Assembly (NCBI GenBank): GCA_005223375.1
Contig: RXOD01004460.1
Span: forward strand, 1-21,973
Origin: Amoebophrya sp. AT5.2
Lineage: Eukaryota; Sar; Dinophyceae; Syndiniales; Amoebophryaceae
Reading direction: 5' to 3'
DNA: 21,973 nt
The position numbers were made by a program, and so were the translations under genes. The notes under the pieces are model-generated. The model saw only the letters and a list, made by a program, of their open reading frames with translations. It searched no databases and was not told the origin of the DNA. Positions 1 to 9,150 of this stretch are shown one piece after another. The stretch's first letter is position 1, and each line of letters opens with the position of its first letter.

Positions 1-437
1 TTTTTTTTTTTTTTCTTTCTTTTCAGCGTTGGCGACGATCGTTTTCGCTGCAGCTCCGCTGCGTTTTCTTCGAAGTCGAAAATCTTTGCCTTTGTTCAAA
101 TCCTGGCGTTCTGCGATCGAGTAAGCAGAGAACTAAGAAGGCAACTTTTGCAAATGCGAGGCGATTGTAGCCCTGTCCAACATAAATATAAACTTCGTTT
201 GTAACAACTTCAATAAGGTGGCTCACTTTCGGTGCTGCGTTGCACACTTGGTACGATCGGCAAAGAACCTGTGTCTCGTCGGTCTTGCAGAACAAGCATA
301 AAAATCGCAATCTTAATTAATTAGCAAATCTTTTCGATATATTCGATTTCGCGTGCGTGTCAAGACTAATAGAAAAAGAAACGTCAGTCATCAACCAGAC
401 ACCACGACCTCCCCATACTTCCACCTCGATCTTTCCG
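1..437. other. gene-free left edge; possible 3' flank of the 438-1670 gene
   Basis: No convincing coding region. The + strand opens with 14 T residues and a further pyrimidine-rich stretch ending in CAG at 24-26, which read on the minus strand is an A-rich end. A 95-codon open frame on the minus strand (310-23) has only a TTG at its start and no ATG-led frame of useful length, so I do not call it. AT-rich sequence around 312-345 would be 3' UTR or spacer of the minus-strand gene ending at 438. Confidence 0.4.
27..119 (+). other. possible + strand exon fragment
   Basis: A strong pyrimidine tract (1-23) followed by CAG at 24-26 looks like a 3' splice site, and GTAAGC at 120-125 looks like a 5' splice site. 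The 93 nt between them have an open frame in one phase, encoding a short basic peptide (begins LATIVFAAAP, contains RFLRSRKS). No second exon on this strand could be traced, and the same T-run reads as an A-rich tail on the other strand, so this is weak. Confidence 0.15.
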
Positions 438-1670
438 TCATTTTGAGGTTCCCCCTGCAGCTCCTCCATTCGCTCCCCCTTCCAGCAGCCGCTTCTTTTC
501 TGCGTTCGCCTTATTGAGCTGGTCCTGCAGCTCTTTCATCTTCTTCTTCATCTCCTTGGTGCCGTTCGCGGTCGACTTCCTTTTCCCCGAGCTGCTTTTC
601 CGGACCCCCGGCGGCGCGCGACCTCCGCCGGCACCCAGGCCTTCCGCATCTTCCTCCTTCGCGGGTTCGCCGTTGCCTTTCTTAGCTCCCTCGTCGCCCT
701 CTTCGTCGACTTCCATTTCCTTGGCACCGCCGATGTTGTCCGCCTTCTTCTGGTCCTGGTTCACCGTCTTTCCGACTTTTTTCGCCTTGGCTGCCCGCTG
801 CTGGATTGTCTGGGGCGTGTTCTCCTTGACGAAGGCCAGAAACGCATACTTTTCCGTTGGATTTTGCTTCTTAGATTGCACATAGTAGTGCAGCATCGCC
901 GCTGGAAAATTGATTTTCAGCAAAATATCCGCATACTCGGAGTTTTCGTGCACTGCTATCCAATCGATGTGCCCAGGGTCGAGCTTTCGAAACCACTTCA
1001 CTAGCTCCTCGACCTCCGCCGTTGCATCGATTGACTCCTCGAAGGTGTACTTCTCCCCCGTGTCCATGCGCTCTCGGTAGGTTCCCCCACCTTCTTTGTC
1101 TTTGGTCACCAGCTCGTACTTCTTGTCGTCCGGTTGCGGGACCTGCTCCGCGAGCTTTTTCGCGATCTTCTCCATCACGTCGGTTTTCCATCGTTCCGCC
1201 CCGGCTTCTTTCCCGTATTCGACCACGGCCTCCTTCCAGCTGATGACGAGGTTCGACCCGGCCGCTGCACTGGTGCCCAGCGTCTGCTTCAGCGAAGCGT
1301 TTGCCGGAGTGTGGCTCAAAGCATCATCCCGTTTTCCGCCCCGGCTCGGGGTCCCTTGAAGGAGTCGCCTCGCCGCCTCCTGCCCCGCTTGTTCCACTTC
1401 GTGCCCGGGTTCGCCTCCCGGTTCTTGCCCGACCGCCTTCCCGTCGCGCCTGGCGCATTCCTCGATTGTCTTGCGCTTCCACTTGTGGTAGGGCATCAGG
1501 TCAAAGCCCTTGCACGCGATCGTGTTCCAGCTTCGGATTCTTGTCACCTTGTTCTCAAGATTGTCCACGCGTTGCGTCAGCGTCGGTTTGCCGCCGCCGG
1601 CCCCGTTCTTGCCGCCTTTTCCGCTCCCTTTTGCTGGCTTTCCGCCGCCGCCGCCGCTGCCTTTCGCCAT
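438..1670 (-). CDS. intronless Lys/Gly-rich protein, function unknown
   Basis: A 410-residue protein I do not recognise. It starts at an ATG in good context (AAA before ATG, G after). Residues 1-28 are an almost pure Gly/Lys/Ser tract, followed by a short predicted coiled segment (TQRVDNLENKVTRI). The middle, roughly residues 135-300, is the only part with a folded-domain look (motifs WKTDVMEKIAKKLAEQV, VEELVKWFRKLDPGHIDWIAV, FPAAMLHYYVQSKKQNP). The C-terminal 110 residues are charged and disordered: an acidic patch (EMEVDEEGDEG), basic patches (SGKRKS, KEMKKKMKELQDQL) and a final coiled coil before a Gly-rich tail. The composition suggests nucleic-acid or chromatin binding, but that is inference only. 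No intron is apparent, unlike at least three of the other minus-strand genes; see the finding on possible retroposition. Confidence 0.65.
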   Translation of the reverse strand: MAKGSGGGGGKPAKGSGKGGKNGAGGGKPTLTQRVDNLENKVTRIRSWNTIACKGFDLMPYHKWKRKTIEECARRDGKAVGQEPGGEPGHEVEQAGQEAARRLLQGTPSRGGKRDDALSHTPANASLKQTLGTSAAAGSNLVISWKEAVVEYGKEAGAERWKTDVMEKIAKKLAEQVPQPDDKKYELVTKDKEGGGTYRERMDTGEKYTFEESIDATAEVEELVKWFRKLDPGHIDWIAVHENSEYADILLKINFPAAMLHYYVQSKKQNPTEKYAFLAFVKENTPQTIQQRAAKAKKVGKTVNQDQKKADNIGGAKEMEVDEEGDEGAKKGNGEPAKEEDAEGLGAGGGRAPPGVRKSSSGKRKSTANGTKEMKKKMKELQDQLNKANAEKKRLLEGGANGGAAGGTSK

Positions 1671-1844
1671 TTTCGAGTTGGTCTACGGTAGCTACCTACT
1701 TTTGCGTGTGCGAGAGTGAAAAATTAAACTACAGCTGCCGTGCTAAGCTTTTGATTGGATGGCCCAGGAAAGAAGTCGAGAAGTCGAGAAGGAATTCAAA
1801 AGTGCGACCCGCCCCTTCGAAAAGCCCTCTCTCCGTCAGCGAGC

Positions 1845-2294
1845 TTACTCTCTTTGAGACTCTCTACTTCTACTCGTGTTGTTTCTACTCGTGTTCGAAG
1901 TCGAGAGATCGATGGATTGTACTGATCGACCGAAAGAACTCAGAACAAGCAGCAATGGATCTGCGAGGCAGCGATTCCTCTGATCCTTCGTCTCGATCTT
2001 GGTGTTTTCTGGTTCGGCCGTAGCTATGACTTTAGGCGGAGCGCATTGCAAGATCTTGCCTCGTATGATCTTCTTGCTGCCTGAACCGAGATTTTCAGCG
2101 ACCTTTAATTCTACTACTCCTATTCTACCTATGATCCCATGGGTTTCCTGGAAGAATGGAAAGGTGCTCTCGGCGAGACGTACCCCACCTTGAGCCAAAA
2201 TGGCCCCACTAGACCATAGAAAGATATGATTTACATTTTCTGCGTATCCTTGGTTGCGCTTGGTGGATAAATTATTATTAAAATTTGATTTCAT
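1845..2294 (-). CDS. doubtful 149-codon reading frame containing a spliced-leader relic
   Basis: An ATG-started open frame of 149 codons, closed by TAA at 1847-1845. It reads straight through the 16-nt spliced-leader match at 2204-2189 (translated as GAILAQ), so at least the part upstream of 2189 is unlikely to be ordinary coding sequence. The middle (VELKVAENLGSGSKKI, GKILQCAPPKVIA) has a protein-like composition; the last 25 residues are Ser/Arg/Asn-rich and come from repetitive TCTACTCGTGTT-type sequence on the + strand. It could be a fragment of an older coding sequence, part of the 5' leader of the 438-1670 gene, or chance. Confidence 0.2.
   Translation of the reverse strand: MKSNFNNNLSTKRNQGYAENVNHIFLWSSGAILAQGGVRLAESTFPFFQETHGIIGRIGVVELKVAENLGSGSKKIIRGKILQCAPPKVIATAEPENTKIETKDQRNRCLADPLLLVLSSFGRSVQSIDLSTSNTSRNNTSRSRESQRE
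2189..2204 (-). repeat. dinoflagellate spliced-leader relic (16 nt)
   Basis: On the minus strand the sequence GCCATTTTGGCTCAAG is identical to the last 16 nt of the 22-nt spliced leader that dinoflagellates trans-splice onto nuclear mRNAs, including the internal ATTTTGG Sm-like site. The six bases upstream do not match the leader, so it is 5'-truncated or mutated. It is followed directly by GTGGGG, so a GT sits where an SL RNA gene would have its donor site. It could be a leader left behind by a reverse-transcribed mRNA, or an SL RNA pseudogene. A 16-nt exact match is very unlikely by chance in a window of this size. Confidence 0.75.
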
Positions 2295-2457
2295 CTGTTT
2301 CTGTTTTCTTGGCAGCTAGCGCACCATCCAAAGAATGAATTAATGTCAGTCGACGCGCGGATGATAAACGAAAACAAAGCTCCGAATTCATAGAGAGATC
2401 GGTGGGCGTGCACCCCCACAGCGTTTGTTCTTCGCCGGACCGGCTTCCAGTTCTATT

Positions 2458-5400
2458 TCAGACGAGCGGCCGCGTTAAGAGTGCGGAGGATGTGGCCGGC
2501 CGCAGGTAAGGCCCGGGCGCGGCTGGGGCTGCCGCGGCGAAAACTGGTCCTCCTGCGAATAACGCTTGATGTTGCTGCTGCAGATGAAAATTGTGAACCG
2601 CGTCATTCAGCTGCGATGTGTGGTGCCCCCGCATCATAGGCATTTGCGATGTTTCCGCTTCCGCGACCGCAATCCTGCCATTCATTCATTGGGAAGTAAA
2701 ACACAACTTTCTACTGATAGATTGATTCTGAAAGTTGCAAGCGATTTTAGTGCCCAAAAAAGCAAGAAATACACTGTTTCAGTTTTGTGCTTTTTACATA
2801 GATTTGACGCTTGCTACAAGAACAAGATAGTAGATGTGGTTTACCTGGATCGAGTCGTTTGCGCCCGCGGATGCGCGCTGACGTGGCGAAAGACCGTTGG
2901 CGCCGCTGCTCCTGCGCCCACGATTCCCGCGCGCACGCCCGGGTTAAAGCTAAATTCCCCCCTCACCGAGGCCATCTGCTCTCCGCCTCCCAAGGCACCA
3001 AACACGGTACTAGACGAAGCCGGACCCGGCCGCGGCGGCGAGACGGCCGCGCGGCGATGAGCGATTTTCATCTTCATCAGGGCGATATGTGGAGGATCCA
3101 CCTCTGCTCCACGGGCGGTCTGGTTGCCGCGACTTGTGCCCGAGCTGCTGCTCTTGCTCCACGTTTCGCTCTCCGCGGCAATCTGTCTTCGTGCTAGCGC
3201 CGCTGGTGCGGCGCCGCTCTTCACAGAACCCGACGCACGGCTCTGGTGCGCAGTTGTAGATGCTCGGCCATTTGTTTTCGAAAGTCCAACGTTTGTCGTG
3301 CCAGATGCGGATGAAGGACCCTTCGTTGCGCTTGGTCGCGTTTTCTTCCGCGGTCCCGCCGGAGCAGCTGCGGCCGCAGATGCACCGAAAACGGATTTCA
3401 CCTTCGTCTTGCCCTTGTAAGCCTTCGACCTTGGATTTGGAGGTCCGATACTATCAACAGCATTCTCCGCTCGCGCTCTTGCGGAGGCTACCTTAGTCGA
3501 GGATGTTTTGCTGCCGACACGACTGTTGTTTCCTCCGGTAGCGGTACTCGGTCCTGTATGATGATAAAGTTGAGGTCCACCCCGGAGCGTGACCTGGTTG
3601 TGGGTAATGCCAGACGGCATCGGATCAAACTGCGACTGGGAAGACCGAAGACCGGCCGGCCGCCGAGATGGAGGTGACAGAGCGCGGCGCATTTCTGCAA
3701 ATCGATCGACGGCTGTGCCACGTGGCGGCGGCTGTGGCGACAGCGCGCGAAGGTTCGGCACGGGGGAAAACGAGCGATGCTGGAACGCCGGGTGGTGGTT
3801 CTGAAACTGCCGAGGAGGATGAAGCGCTGCAGCAGTAGTTGTGGTGCTGTTGACGGTGGTGTTAGAAGCCTGCATCATCTGATGTTGATGCCCCTGGTGC
3901 TGCAACGGCCGCGCATATGTCTCTGGCCCCGCAATCCCAGCCATTGCTGCTGCGCCGGGTGGCAGGAATCTGGATGGGAGCGATCCGGCTGACGCACCTC
4001 CGGGGACCACCGCAGCACCGCCCCACGCAGCAGTACCAGGCGGAGCGAGCAAGCCCAGCGAAGCACGCCCTTGTTGCAACTGTGCTGCGAAATTCTCGTG
4101 CAAGGTAGATGCTGACGGCTGCAGCTGCGGCGCCGCCCGCGCCACCCCCTCCGCAGCAACCATCGACATTGGAACCTGGGTCTCGACCGAGATGTGCTGC
4201 TGACTGAAATTGTGGAGTTCGACGTTCGACGGCACCGGTTTCAGCCCATGGAGCGCGCTGGCTGTCGCATTCTTTTGCAGAGGACCTCCGCCTCCTCCAA
4301 GTGCGGCGACGGACGGAGCTGCGTGAAGGCTACGCTGGCTCAAAACGGGGTCGCATTTCAGGTTGCTCTTGAACCCGGCGAGTAAGTGCTGCCCGCCTTG
4401 GCCTGACAAGAGCGTATTGGTATTGCTGTTGCTGCCGCTGCCGCCGTTCGAGGCAGTCACAGAAGCAGCAGCGGGCGCGACAGGAGTTACAAACGTTGAG
4501 CCAAGCTCGCCGTTCCCGGACTGTCCGAACGTTTGCGCCATTTCGTGCTTGATATCCTCATGCATCCAAACGTCGCTCGGTGTTGGGTCCGCGACGTTGA
4601 AAGACTTGCTGTCCGGTACGACCTGTCTGTAGCTGTGCTGCTGCTCGCGTTCTTGCAATTGCCGGGCAAGGAACTTTGAGCTCTTCTCCTGCGACGACAA
4701 AGAGTTCTTGGAGGATGCGGAAGATGTGACCGCCGCGGACCCCTCAGTTTTGCTGCGAGCGCGATGGCTGCCGTAAGGGTAAGCGGACACAGAACTACCA
4801 CCTCCATTGGAAGAAGAGCCGAGAACGGCGCTCGTTTGGTGATATGTGGTATCAAAATTGGACGCAGGCGGAAGGAACCTCTTCATCTTCCCTTTCTTGT
4901 CTTGTGTCGCCGATGATGTAGTTCTAGTTCTCCCTGAACCTGCTACAAACGACGCGGTTGCCGCTCGGGTGCGGCCACCTCCAGGCTGCAGCGCAGAAAG
5001 CGCAGCATTTGCGCCACCGGTCACACGTTGCTTCTGCTTTGATAATGATGTTGACCCTGCTCCTGAGCCTTTCTTAGGGGAACTCTTATCGGGCTTATCG
5101 GAGCTTGGCCCTTGCTTCTCCGGACTACTGCCTAGCGGAATCATTTTGTTCGCTTTTGCGGCCGAGTTCGTTGTCGGCCGGGCAAGGAGCTCGGCACGCG
5201 CACGTGTACTCGCACCGCTTTTTTCTTTCCGTGCAGGCGGCGTCCTCTCGTCGCGATAGTCGTTTCGCGCGGCTGCAGCGTCGCCCCCTAGCCGTGGACT
5301 CGTCCTCGGCGTTGGTGTCCGTGAGCGTTGCTTCGCAATTCCCTCATGACCTCCGTCTTCGGTCTTCGCGCCTTTCGCCCGCCGCGCAGCCGCACGTTGC

Positions 5401-7232
5401 GCTGAATGCTGGTGCATGGGGTTCCCGCCCCGACTACTCGGCGGTTGAGACGCGAATGCACCGTTCTCGCCCGTCTCTGGCCTACCGGCACGAGGGCTCC
5501 GTCGCCTTGCGTCTCTGTTGGTCGCACCACCGCCGTCCAGCTTTTGCAGCTGGCTCCGCAACGTTTCCGGTTTGGCCGCAGATGGAATCCGGCCGTTTCC
5601 TCCACTCTGCGAGTGCGCCGACGACCTGCTGGTTATCAGTGCGGAGTTCTTGCTGTTCGACGCGGATGAAGGGTGTGAGGACGCCGGATAGTCCGATGAC
5701 GGATGGTCCGCATGTCGCAGCAACGCAACCTTCCCGCGTGTTTCGGTGATCTGGGCCTCCAACTGGGCCATTTCCCGCTCCAACCGCAGCTGCTCGCTCG
5801 TCGTGGGGTTCAGCATTTTCGGCACAAAAGCTGACCATCCGGTCGACTTAGGTGCGACGAGAGTGGTTTCAACGGAAGAGGGCTCCTGCTGTTCTTCGTG
5901 TTGCTGCATCTTGATCGTGTGCTCTTGAACGCTGACGTGGGGATCTCGTCCGGCGTGTATCTCATGCTGCAGTTCCTCCGACTCCGTCATCTCAGCATTG
6001 GCGAATCCCGCGGCAGCAGACGGCCCGCCCCCTGTCCTTTTCGTCGACGGAGCCACGGTGGATTTTGTAAAGACTCCTCCTGCTGATCCCGAGGGCGCAC
6101 CTCCATGAGGTGGCAGCTTCGCCGACAGCAAGGCGGAGGTGGCAGCACCGCCTGTAACTAGTTCTGATCCTTTCAACCCGACCGAGCATTCCAGCGCTCC
6201 TTCCTCCGTGCCCTCCCTCACTGGTTCCAACTCTTCCGGAAGAATCGTAACATCGCCAGCAGCTGCATCGGGCTGCCGCTCCAACGCGTCCAGGACGGTG
6301 ACGTCGTGGTTATTCTCATCTCCACCAGTCCTGCCAGCGGCGCCCCGGCCGCCGCCGCCATATTGGATGATCTCCTTTTTCCGCATCGGCGAATCCGCGA
6401 GCGGTTCCACGAGCTGGTTGGGACTCGCGTTCAGATTCAACGTCAACGACAGTTGCGGCGCCCCGCCGGGTGAGGCCTTCGAAGTCAAACACGAGATGCC
6501 TGCCCCTGCGACGGTTGCGACGGAATTCGCCGTTGGCAGCGTGCGCTTCGAAACCAGATTGGAGAAGGGCGGCGCATCCTCGAACTCCATTGGCTCCGGG
6601 GGGTGCTCGCGCGCGACGTCCATGGGGCTCGGCTCCGGCTGGTCGTGCTCCTCGTCGGAGGGACTCGCGAACGCCTTCGTCGACGGAGGTTTATTCTTGG
6701 CCGAAGATGAACCTGCGGATGCCTTCGACACGAGCACGCCGTGGCTGCGGCTGCGCTTGCTACGCATGCCGCCGCTCTGCTCATGGTCGGACAGAGATGC
6801 GGCGAACTTGCTCGGCGCTGGAAGAAACTCCCGCTTCAGCTCCGCAATGCGCGAGACACAGTTGCTTTCTTCAGCACCTCCGTGGTCCACACAGTTGCTT
6901 TCGTCAAGCTCCGCGTGAACATCTTCATTCGCTTTAGGAGCTGAGGCTGGATGCTCACCAAGTGTCGCGTTTAGGTGTTTGGCATCGGCATCGCGGCCGC
7001 GCGCGTTGCTTTCATAAGAGCCTCCGCGGCCGCCGAAGTTGTTTTCGGTCACTTCGTCCAGGGACAAAGCTGAGACCGGCCGGAAATCGTCTGCCGTTGC
7101 CAGTCGCTCCATCGATCTACGCGTTGCAGCGAGCTTCTCCTCCAGCAACGCCAGCCGCTGCTCCTCGGCATTCAGGCTCTCGGTCTGGGAAACACCGAGG
7201 ATGCTGATGTACGAAGATTGAGATTCAATCAT
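2458..7232 (-). CDS. large disordered coiled-coil protein, two exons, function unknown
   Basis: Exon 1 is 7232-2845 and exon 2 is 2674-2458; together they encode about 1534 residues. I start at the ATG at 7232-7230; the frame is open further upstream only through a TTG. The protein is mostly low complexity: Ser, Gly, Ala, Pro, Gln and basic runs. Two short coiled coils stand out, near residues 20-50 (EEQRLALLEEKLAATRRSMER) and 478-508 (LRLEREMAQLEAQITETRG). Many Ser/Arg and Lys-rich patches (PKKGSGAG, SPRAGRPET, RKKTRPSATK) suggest phosphorylation and RNA or cytoskeletal contacts, but no known domain is visible. The recovered C-terminus is Ala/Pro/Gln-rich. Upstream, at 7328-7300 on the minus strand, two GTAAGT motifs and later TAG acceptors hint at a 5' UTR intron. 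Only about 185 nt separate it from the next gene. Confidence 0.7.
2675..2844 (-). other. intron, 170 nt, in the large disordered-protein gene
   Basis: The 1465-codon frame ends TCC AGG TAA exactly at a CAG|GTAAAC donor (2845/2844). A GGCAG|G acceptor (2675/2674) restores phase 2, giving Arg at the junction and 71 more codons before TGA at 2460-2458. Without splicing the downstream frame is closed by a TGA just before its first ATG. A loose pyrimidine stretch precedes the acceptor. Confidence 0.6.
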
Positions 7233-7417
7233 GAACAAACATATGCATGGGTATGGGAGTTGTGCTTGTGAACTAGAACGACCTAGATCTACGTAAGTAC
7301 TTACGAACGTGGGTTGAAAAACTTACGGAGCAGCGAGTGCGAGGTGGAGGATCTGTATCTATCTGATTGACGCCAAGAAAGAAGCGAGTGAATCTATGAA
7401 TGTATCGAGAATCAATC

Positions 7418-8662
7418 TCAGACAGTAACTAAAGTCGTGGAAGAGCTGTACATTCTTTTCACGAAGTTTTCCAGGACTTCCTCGACCAGGCTCTGGTAGT
7501 CGTCTACTGCGGCGCTGCATAGTCTGTGCTGGCAGCCGAGTTCTTTTGCCAACCTGTCTGCTTCCTCGCACACGCTGCTTTTTACGGGCCGAAACAGATC
7601 GCACTTGTTCCCGACCAGAATTATTGGAGGCAATTGCCGGCTCGGCGAGGATGCAGCTCCTGCGCAAAACTGTCGGACGTACCGCAGACTGCCTGGCTCG
7701 CTGGCGTCGTAAAGCAAGATCAAGCCCTGGCTGTGGCTGGCAATGCTCGCGACCTTTTCTCCTGTCAGCGTTGTTGTGCCGGCCGAAGGAATTTCCCACA
7801 GGTTGCAGTCCACGCACGACACGGCGGAAGAGGAACCGTCCACCGAAACTTGGATCTCCGTATTCGAAAGCCGATGTTCCAAAGTTGACTTTCCGACGCG
7901 CGGTCCGCCGACGACCGACAGACACATCACGTTCCTCGTCTGCTCAGCAGGCTCCGCACCAAATGGAATTTGAATCTCCTCTACAACGTTCCCACCCGCG
8001 TCGATGGCGACGTTCTGCGAGAGCGTCAGCCCGAGAGAGTTCTCGATGCTCCTTTGTTGGCCGCGCCCAGCGCCGCTTCTCGCAGCAACAACCTTGAGCA
8101 CTCGGGCCCGCAACTCCGCGATGTTCTTGCCCGTCTTCGACGACACGACGAAGTGCTCGAGGCCGTGAGTTCGGGAAAACCGCTCTACCATCGCGCGGTC
8201 TGCGCGTGGGGTGGGGGTCGGCGACCGCGATCGCGTGGATTTACTGAGGTTGTTGGTCGTACCAGCGCCAGCCTCAAACGCTTTGCAGCCGACCAACAGC
8301 ATCTGGCAGTTCGGGCATTCTCCGGGGTTCCCCAGAATCTGCCGGTGCCAGTGCTGCACGCCTGCGAATGTCTCGCTGAAGTTTGTGGTGTCATACACGA
8401 GGAGTGCGAGCTTCGCGTCTTTGAAGTAGCCAGCAAGGACGCTGTGCACGTCCTCCCCGCCAAAACCGCAGTCGAAAAGGACGACCTCGTTGCTGAGGAA
8501 GCTGTGCAACTGGCCCGGAGTCGGTCGATACGCGTCGTCAAAAAGTTGCGCGTGCTGGCCGTCAGGAATGGAAAACGCGCGCCCCAGCGAAGTCTTTCCG
8601 ACGGTGGCGTCGCCGACGAGAATCACCTTCTTGGCCGCGGGGGCCGGAAGAGTCTTCATCAT
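7418..8662 (-). CDS. tandem Ras/Rab-like small GTPase protein
   Basis: A 414-residue protein with two successive small-GTPase folds. Domain 1 (about 11-195) has P-loop GDATVGKTS at 17-25, a switch-I-like DDAYRPTPG at 42-50 with the Rab-type YxPT, a G3 region FDCGFGGE that departs from DTAGQ, LLVYDTT at 87-93, a G4 position reading VGCKAFE instead of NKxD, and G5-like SSKTGKN at 174-180. Domain 2 (about 244-405) has P-loop GGPRVGKST at 252-260, a degenerate G3 (LWEIPSAG), ILLYDASE, an intact G4 NKCD at 352-355 and G5-like CSAA at 382-385. No C-terminal Cys motif for prenylation is present (ends LVTV). Domain 1 probably binds guanine poorly or with altered specificity, while domain 2 keeps guanine recognition. 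The start is the first of two adjacent ATGs. Likely role is in trafficking or signalling, not more precisely assignable. Confidence 0.8.
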   Translation of the reverse strand: MMKTLPAPAAKKVILVGDATVGKTSLGRAFSIPDGQHAQLFDDAYRPTPGQLHSFLSNEVVLFDCGFGGEDVHSVLAGYFKDAKLALLVYDTTNFSETFAGVQHWHRQILGNPGECPNCQMLLVGCKAFEAGAGTTNNLSKSTRSRSPTPTPRADRAMVERFSRTHGLEHFVVSSKTGKNIAELRARVLKVVAARSGAGRGQQRSIENSLGLTLSQNVAIDAGGNVVEEIQIPFGAEPAEQTRNVMCLSVVGGPRVGKSTLEHRLSNTEIQVSVDGSSSAVSCVDCNLWEIPSAGTTTLTGEKVASIASHSQGLILLYDASEPGSLRYVRQFCAGAASSPSRQLPPIILVGNKCDLFRPVKSSVCEEADRLAKELGCQHRLCSAAVDDYQSLVEEVLENFVKRMYSSSTTLVTV

Positions 8663-8787
8663 TGTTTGCGCTATTCGGCTTCTAGGAAGGGGAAGGCAAA
8701 CGCCAACCCAAGGCTTCGCGATCGCGAGAAAGAGAAAATATATTCGAAAAACTAGTACAGGAGCTACCTAGTGCCTCTCTGTCATCG

Positions 8788-9150
8788 ATGTGTGTCCGAG
8801 CAACGAGTCCGACGTTAAATGCACGCACGCAAACCAATTTAGTATTTAACGCAGCTGCTCCTGCTGGTGCTGCTGCTGCTGCACGAGCACGGTCCGTCGC
8901 AAAAATGGCAGACGAAGAAGGTGGCCAACACAACGTTCTGTTGGTCTCTGAAGATAGCCCTCCCCCCGCGAACGTAGGCGCTAATCCTGATGATGATGTG
9001 CCACGTGACTTTCGGTTTCGATCTCTGTCTCATCTTCATGCTTGCGAAGGAGCACAAGCACGACCGCCCGATTACATCGATTCCGATATTCGAGTTCGAA
9101 ACTCTCTTCGACTTCGCTTTCACTCATTCCGGGACGAAATATATAAGTAG
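8788..9150 (+). CDS. possible small divergent gene, function unknown
   Basis: A 120-codon ATG-started frame, head-to-head with the tandem GTPase gene and about 125 nt from it. The first 39 residues are rich in Ala, Arg and Thr (FNAAAPAGAAAAARARSVAK, encoded partly by a GCT-type triplet run) and resemble an organelle-targeting peptide. A second ATG at 8905 in excellent context (GCAAAAATGG) would give an 81-residue acidic version beginning MADEEGGQHN. The frame closes at TAG within AAGTAG, where a GTAGAC could also serve as a donor, so an unseen further exon is possible. No family is recognised. It would be the only + strand gene here, which lowers my confidence. Confidence 0.35.
   Translation: MCVRATSPTLNARTQTNLVFNAAAPAGAAAAARARSVAKMADEEGGQHNVLLVSEDSPPPANVGANPDDDVPRDFRFRSLSHLHACEGAQARPPDYIDSDIRVRNSLRLRFHSFRDEIYK

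Noticed and set aside
1301..2023. 240-codon + strand frame
   Set aside because: Arg/Ser/Pro-rich translation antisense to the 438-1670 gene and reaching into the spacer; no family likeness.
6139..6918. 259-codon + strand frame
   Set aside because: It is antisense to the large disordered-protein gene; Ser/Pro/Ala-rich translation is a shadow of GC-rich codons, and it lacks independent signals.
7970..8755. 261-codon + strand frame
   Set aside because: Antisense to the tandem GTPase gene, whose motifs are clear on the minus strand.
9085..9110. tRNA-like TTCGAAA loop
   Set aside because: Only a 3-4 bp stem surrounds it, and no A-box, anticodon arm or acceptor stem could be laid out.
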